Below, in pieces: positions 6,144 to 9,288 of a DNA stretch of 9,288 nucleotides; within the stretch, counting starts at the first letter, position 1, and each line of letters starts with the position of its first letter. Position numbers and translations under genes: made by a program. The DNA is from Anaerolineales bacterium (GTDB taxonomy: Bacteria; Chloroflexota; Anaerolineae; Promineifilales; Promineifilaceae). A model generated the notes under the pieces. The model was not told the DNA's origin and searched no databases. It saw only the letters and a program-made list of their open reading frames with translations. The stretch spans positions 1-9,288 of the forward strand of contig JAGQGA010000171.1 in assembly GCA_020432595.1 (NCBI GenBank). The letters run 5' to 3'.

Positions 6144-6151
6144 CAAGAATC

Positions 6152-7105
6152 ATGTCACAAGTGATTGTTCTCGGCGATGCCTGCGTAGATATGGTCATCC
6201 ATTTGCCCGATCATCGCGCCGGCCCACCTGATTTAACCCACTCTGCCCCGCAGCTATTTGGCGGGGGATCAGGGGCAAATGTGGCGGTGGCTCTGGCGCG
6301 GCTGGGCGCGGCGGTGATGATGGTGGGGGCGGTAGGGGACGATGGTTACGGCCGTTGGCTGTGTGAAGATTTGAGCCGCGAGGGAGTTGATGCCAAGGGG
6401 GTCTGTCCGGTTCGTGATGCCTTTACCCCGATGGTCATGGCACTGATTGAACCGAACGGGGAGCGGCTGGTCGTAGTTTGGCCGCCAGAAGGGGGCGCAC
6501 ACCATCACCTACAAGCTGAGGCGATTAACCCTGCCTGGATCACGGCGGCAGCTTGGCTGCACACGACGGGTCTGTGTCTGCGGGAATCGCCCACCCGCGA
6601 GGCGGTGCTATTTGCCATGCAACAGGCACGGGAGGCCGGTGTGCCAGTGTCGCTTGACCTGAACATGCGTTTGGAGCTGTGGGGGCTGGACGATGAAACG
6701 CGCCGAGTGTTTGAGCGGGCGATTGCTTTGTCAGATTTTGTTTTGGGCAATGGGGAGGAAGAAATACGGCCGTTAACGGGTGCCGATTCGGTGGAGGCTG
6801 GGGCAAAACAGCTTGGTGACGGTCAGCGCATTGTGGTGGCGCGGCAGGGCAGCCAGGGCGCATTGGTAGCCACACCGCAGGAGACGTTCCATGTGCCTGC
6901 TTTTCAGGTAGAGGTGGTAAACACATTGGGCGCAGGGGATGCGTTCAACGGTGGTTTCATCGCCGCTTGTCTAGCAAAGGTGGGCATAAAGGAAGCAGTA
7001 AGGTGGGGCAATGCGGTAGCCGCACTAAACATTAGTCACGATGGCGCACGTAGTTTACCTTCGCTGGCAGATTTGCAATGCTTGCTCGGCACAACCACGC
7101 CTTGA
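6152..7105 (+). CDS. PfkB-family carbohydrate/nucleoside kinase
   Basis: This 317-residue protein has both ends of the ribokinase/PfkB family: an N-terminal strand VIVLGDACVDMV (4-15), the glycine-rich substrate-binding GGGSGANVAVALARLG (37-52), VGAVGDDGYGRWL (58-70), a mid-protein SLDLNMRLELW (167-177), NGEEE (200-204) at the usual N-x-x-E metal/phosphate position, and NTLGAGDAFNGGF (257-269) with the catalytic base D263 and the anion hole. It should transfer phosphate from ATP to a sugar or nucleoside hydroxyl in the cytoplasm. The substrate cannot be told from the motifs; ribokinase-, adenosine kinase- and sugar-acid-kinase-like activities are all possible. ATG 6152 comes 8 bases after the TrpF-like stop with no strong ribosome site, so the two are probably co-transcribed and coupled. 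It ends 11 bases before the end of the convergent gene. Confidence 0.88.
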   Translation: MSQVIVLGDACVDMVIHLPDHRAGPPDLTHSAPQLFGGGSGANVAVALARLGAAVMMVGAVGDDGYGRWLCEDLSREGVDAKGVCPVRDAFTPMVMALIEPNGERLVVVWPPEGGAHHHLQAEAINPAWITAAAWLHTTGLCLRESPTREAVLFAMQQAREAGVPVSLDLNMRLELWGLDDETRRVFERAIALSDFVLGNGEEEIRPLTGADSVEAGAKQLGDGQRIVVARQGSQGALVATPQETFHVPAFQVEVVNTLGAGDAFNGGFIAACLAKVGIKEAVRWGNAVAALNISHDGARSLPSLADLQCLLGTTTP

Positions 7106-7116
7106 TGGCAGTGCGC

Positions 7117-8061
7117 TTAAAATACCGCCGCTCGCGGCAGATTTTGGGTCAGCAACTGCTCAGCTTGGTGACGAAGGTTAGGCATCGTTTTAGGCAGCCC
7201 CACACGCCCGACCAGAAATTGGGCAGAGATCGCGCCATAGGTGGCGGCTGTTCGCGCCTCCTGGCTTTTTAGCCAACCCATGCAAGCCCCCGCGCTATAG
7301 CTGTTGCCTGCACCCGTCGGATCAACCACATCAACAGGTACGGCGGGAATGTGGCAGAAAGTATGGTGGATGCTATCCCAAGCATACGACCCATGCTGCC
7401 CGTGCCGCACCGTTACCATTTGTGGCCCCAGCTTTGACCAGTAGCGCAACACTTCTTGGGGATCGCCACTGCCAGCCATGCCGCTGGCCGTCGGCCAATC
7501 AGGGGAAACGATGTCCACCTGCTGGATTAAGGACAACATTTGGTCGCGGTTATGCCACGTTTGATAATCAATAATCGGTTCCAGCGAAAACAGCGTCCCT
7601 TGCTGGCGCAAGCGCATCGCGTCTTGCACCATTGGCTCGTCATAGAATTCGGTGATGAGGTGGATGGCGCGGGGCTGCTGATAGCTTGGGGGGATGGGCA
7701 ATTTTTGGGCGAGTAGTTTGAACCAGTCTTCGCGCTGAAACGGCCGTTTATCCGCCCTCCCCTCCTCACTTGCCAAATATTCATTTTCATCATAAAGCAT
7801 CGTGCCACGCGGCGTGGGAATATCGGCAAACCTGACCCAGCCAGTTAGATCAACGTCCAGATCATGGAGTGTTTGCACATGCTCTGGCGCAATATCCTCG
7901 CCCGACCGCGACAAAAAACCAACCGAATCATGCCAAAGCCGCGCCCCAAAAAGAGCTTGCGGCCCGCCGCCACCCAAAACATTGCGTACAATCTGCCCGT
8001 TTTGCAAGCGAATATCGTCAATGATAATTTTGCCGTAAATCAGAATATCAATGGGTTGCAT
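7117..8061 (-). CDS. PfkB-like protein with GAGN in place of the catalytic GAGD
   Basis: This 314-residue protein is read from the ATG at 8061-8059; a TTG at 8073 is in frame but has no ribosome site. It has a ribokinase-type layout: IDILIYGKIIIDD (4-16), the glycine-rich GGGGPQALFGARLW (30-43), TPRGTMLYDENEY (83-95), SPDWPTASG (186-194) in the place of the N-x-x-E region, TVRHGQHGSYAW (217-228) and VVDPTGAGNSYSAGA (245-259). In active PfkB kinases the last motif is D-T-x-G-A-G-D; here the catalytic Asp is Asn253 (codon AAC at 7305-7303), while the glycines of the anion hole remain. A D-P-T-G-x-G-N version also occurs in eukaryotic MAK32-like PfkB proteins, so the change may mark a subfamily rather than damage. 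It is downstream of the BtpA-like gene on the same strand, separated by an inverted repeat. It could be a weak kinase, a kinase with another base, or a sugar-binding protein. Confidence 0.78.
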   Translation of the reverse strand: MQPIDILIYGKIIIDDIRLQNGQIVRNVLGGGGPQALFGARLWHDSVGFLSRSGEDIAPEHVQTLHDLDVDLTGWVRFADIPTPRGTMLYDENEYLASEEGRADKRPFQREDWFKLLAQKLPIPPSYQQPRAIHLITEFYDEPMVQDAMRLRQQGTLFSLEPIIDYQTWHNRDQMLSLIQQVDIVSPDWPTASGMAGSGDPQEVLRYWSKLGPQMVTVRHGQHGSYAWDSIHHTFCHIPAVPVDVVDPTGAGNSYSAGACMGWLKSQEARTAATYGAISAQFLVGRVGLPKTMPNLRHQAEQLLTQNLPRAAVF

Positions 8062-8074
8062 AGAGTAGCTCAAT

Positions 8075-8125
8075 GGAGATTAGAGATTGGAGATTGAACC
8101 AATTTCTAATCCCCAATCTCTATTC
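8075..8125. repeat. Inverted repeat built of heptads between the two minus-strand genes
   Basis: The left arm is three tandem heptamers, GGAGATT, AGAGATT and GGAGATT (8075-8095). The right arm is AATTTCT, AATCCCC, AATCTCT plus ATTCC (8101-8125... last bases), the complementary series. The longest perfect pairing is TAGAGATTGG (8081-8090) with CCAATCTCTA (8113-8122), extended after one mismatch by GATT/AATC (8092-8095 with 8108-8111). It occupies the gap between the BtpA-like stop (8120-8122) and the PfkB-like start (8061), so the shared mRNA would carry a long hairpin. No T-run follows on the minus strand, so it is more like a structured intercistronic or dispersed repeat than a terminator. 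Confidence 0.7.
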
Positions 8126-8929
8126 CAAACTACGCACAATGTCCATGTAATCACGCACCGCTTGTGCGTCAATTGAGGTACCCCACCCACCTGGCTCGAA
8201 GGCCGAGCCGACAAAGGCACCATCGGCCTTGGCTAAACGGCGGGCGGCGTTTTCGTGGTTGGTGTAGCCGCCCAAAATGACGGGCAGGTTGGGCATGGCG
8301 GCTTTGATGTCGTGGATTTGTTTGAGGTTGGTTTCTTCGTCAGCGTGGGCAACTTCAACGGCATCGGCACCGGCATTAACGGCCGTTCGTGCCACCGCCG
8401 CCACCGATTTCTCTTCCCCATGCCATTTAAAATGCATCCCGTCCACCTCCGCAATCAGCTTAATATGCGTGGCGTTGATGCTCTGGCGATAGCGCAAAAA
8501 CTCAATCGGCCTGGCCTCGATCATCCCCCAGGGCGAGAGCGATTGGCCGACAAGGGCAAAACAGCGCAAAAAAGAGCCGCCCGAAACTTTGGCAACAGCC
8601 ACCGAAGCCTGAAGCGCATTAGTCATGATCTGCACCCCAATCTGGAAATCAGGGCGCGTCGCTTGGGCAATGGCTCGCACAATGTTGCCCACACCCACCA
8701 CCCGCGCATAATCGGCTGCGTCATTCGTAGGATAAACCCGTTCCACTGTTTGCACCAGGCAGCCGGCCGCCCCACCCTCGTCTAGTGCCTTCGCATCACG
8801 CAGTGCCCGCTCAAACGTTGCTTCGTAACTCCCTTCTTCGTAAAACGGTGTTCCCGGCATCGCGCCCAAATGCACCATACCAATAATCGTCTTTTTCTTG
8901 CCCAAATCCGCAAAAATCCTCTCTGCCAT
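8120..8929 (-). CDS. BtpA/SgcQ-family TIM-barrel protein
   Basis: This 269-residue protein starts at ATG 8929-8927, preceded on the minus strand by AGGAGAGG (plus positions 8935-8942). The family is recognised by IIGMVHLGAMPGTP (15-28, family G-M-V-H-L-x-x-L-P-G-x-P), an alternation of strands and helices as in a (beta/alpha)8 barrel, SGGSFLRC (116-123, usually G-A-x-F-I-R-V), AGADAVEVAHADEE (186-199), LPVILGGYTNHENAARRL (215-232) and the phosphate-binding ADGAFVGSAFE (235-245). The usual E-N after the second strand is replaced by Q-T (CLVQTVERVYP, 57-67), so this is a divergent branch. Family members include BtpA, needed for photosystem I assembly in cyanobacteria, and SgcQ of an E. coli sugar operon; a sugar-phosphate or nucleotide-derived substrate is more likely here. 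It heads a probable operon with the PfkB-like gene. Confidence 0.85.
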   Translation of the reverse strand: MAERIFADLGKKKTIIGMVHLGAMPGTPFYEEGSYEATFERALRDAKALDEGGAAGCLVQTVERVYPTNDAADYARVVGVGNIVRAIAQATRPDFQIGVQIMTNALQASVAVAKVSGGSFLRCFALVGQSLSPWGMIEARPIEFLRYRQSINATHIKLIAEVDGMHFKWHGEEKSVAAVARTAVNAGADAVEVAHADEETNLKQIHDIKAAMPNLPVILGGYTNHENAARRLAKADGAFVGSAFEPGGWGTSIDAQAVRDYMDIVRSLE

Positions 8930-8950
8930 GCTTACCTCTCCTGAATTTGT

Positions 8951-8969
8951 TTTGCCCTATCTTGGCAAA
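8951..8969 (-). promoter_or_regulatory. Small hairpin in the BtpA-like leader
   Basis: TTTGCC (8951-8956) and GGCAAA (8964-8969) form a 6-bp stem with a 7-base loop. It lies between the predicted transcription start near 8976 and the ribosome site at 8935-8942, so it would be in the roughly 47-base leader. A regulatory role is possible but unproven. Confidence 0.3.
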
Positions 8970-8982
8970 TCCCACCGTCGCA

Positions 8983-9011
8983 GATATAACGCTTTCATAT
9001 CACTCTGTCAA
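8983..9011 (-). promoter_or_regulatory. Sigma-70 type promoter for the BtpA-like/PfkB-like operon
   Basis: On the minus strand a consensus -35 TTGACA (plus 9011-9006) is followed after exactly 17 bases by TATATC (plus 8988-8983) as -10. The start of transcription would fall near 8976. This lets the two minus-strand genes be expressed independently of the MFS gene upstream. The 170-base gap at 8930-9099 otherwise holds one AACGGCCGTT palindrome (9026-9035), which on the minus strand is followed by more T residues and might help end the MFS transcript. Confidence 0.65.
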
Positions 9012-9099
9012 GGAAAAGATGAAAAAACGGCCGTTTCGGGATACATCTGGCTGATGCCGCCCCACTCCTTCGCGGGTAAGAGCAAGATTTCGGCTGTTG

Positions 9100-9288
9100 C
9101 TAATCCACTTGGCGCACGGTACCGCCCCGTAACTCAATTTGCATGACCGCAGGAATAAACAACCCGCATACCGCCATAAGCGTGCAGAGCAGCCCCCCAA
9201 ACAAAAACCACACCTGAATAGAAAATCGGTCGGCTACCGGCCCGGCAATCAGTAGCCCAATGGGCACTATCACCGAACCGACGCTGCT
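9100..9288 (-). CDS. MFS transporter, C-terminal end (5' part outside window)
   Basis: The minus-strand frame is open from the window edge at 9288 to TAG at 9102-9100, giving the last 62 residues of a protein whose start lies beyond the window. The segment begins within IVPIGLLIAGPVADRFSIQ, a pattern common before the last membrane segment in major facilitator (MFS) permeases, where G-P-x-A-D-R/K precedes a short loop. It continues with a hydrophobic segment (VWFLFGGLLCTLMAVCGLFIPAVM, one membrane helix) and a short hydrophilic tail ending VRQVD. The membrane protein would sit in the inner membrane; neither substrate nor direction can be told. It is upstream of the BtpA-like gene on the same strand and may supply substrate to, or export product from, the pathway encoded there. 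Confidence 0.72.
   Translation of the reverse strand, partial: SSVGSVIVPIGLLIAGPVADRFSIQVWFLFGGLLCTLMAVCGLFIPAVMQIELRGGTVRQVD

Larger units (their letters stand above)
73..9035. repeat. Dispersed palindrome AACGGCCGTT (8 perfect copies)
   Basis: Perfect copies are at 73-82, 931-940, 1456-1465, 5630-5639, 5690-5699, 7739-7748, 8378-8387 and 9026-9035. Close variants that keep CGGCCGTT are at 1691-1700, 2548-2557, 6061-6070, 6347-6356 and 6765-6774, and AACGGCCGAA is at 1302-1311. Copies lie both inside genes (in different frames) and between them. None occurs between 2558 and 5629, the stretch that contains the accessory genes. Confidence 0.85.

Noticed and set aside
6540..6926. 128-codon minus-strand frame inside the PfkB kinase gene
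   Set aside because: A Pro/His/Ala-rich shadow of a real kinase gene, without a plausible start.
8062..8073. TTG start at 8073 for the second PfkB-like protein
   Set aside because: No ribosome site precedes it and the usual N-terminal strand begins just after the ATG at 8061.
8075..8125. CRISPR-like repeat
   Set aside because: The heptads are tandem without spacers and form an inverted repeat, unlike a CRISPR array, and no cas gene is present.
8255..8785. 176-codon open frame on the plus strand opposite the BtpA-like gene
   Set aside because: It is antisense to a protein with clear family motifs, and its translation shows no domain.

Overview
The window reads as a bacterial chromosome segment, most probably from a Chloroflexota (Anaerolineae-like) genome. 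That placement is an impression based on the GC-rich, TTG-tolerant coding style, the gene families present and the many copies of the palindrome AACGGCCGTT; no ribosomal or other phylogenetic marker is present. The genes are mostly catabolic, with no phage structural genes, tRNA, rRNA or CRISPR array.

Layout. (1) Positions 1-3176, plus strand: the C-terminal end of a Gfo/Idh/MocA oxidoreductase, a SnoaL-like NTF2-fold protein, a PPC-domain (DUF296) protein and adenine deaminase. The last two overlap by 4 bases. (2) Positions about 3177-5400: an AT-richer accessory stretch. It holds a DUF3800 protein, a truncated 5' fragment of a TrpF-like gene, a probable DUF5647 protein whose start looks leaderless, and a two-gene module resembling a type II toxin-antitoxin pair with a MazF/PemK-like toxin. 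(3) Positions 5475-7105, plus strand: the intact TrpF-like TIM-barrel gene, then a PfkB-family sugar or nucleoside kinase 8 bases downstream. (4) Positions 7117-9288, minus strand, convergent with the previous block: the end of an MFS transporter, a BtpA/SgcQ-family TIM-barrel gene with a good sigma-70 promoter, and a second PfkB-like protein whose usual catalytic Asp is Asn.

How the genes may work together. Adenine deaminase, two PfkB-fold proteins, a TrpF-like and a BtpA-like TIM barrel, an MFS transporter and a Gfo/Idh/MocA oxidoreductase suggest a salvage or catabolic region for a purine nucleoside or a phosphorylated sugar. No gene here fixes the substrate, and the co-function is inferred from proximity.

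The most interesting points are: the highly iterated palindrome, absent from the accessory stretch; a diverged partial duplication of the TrpF-like gene that flanks the toxin-antitoxin module and whose homology ends at one of these palindromes; a TrpF-like protein without the catalytic Cys; a PfkB-like protein with GAGN in place of GAGD; and a heptad-built inverted repeat between the two minus-strand genes.
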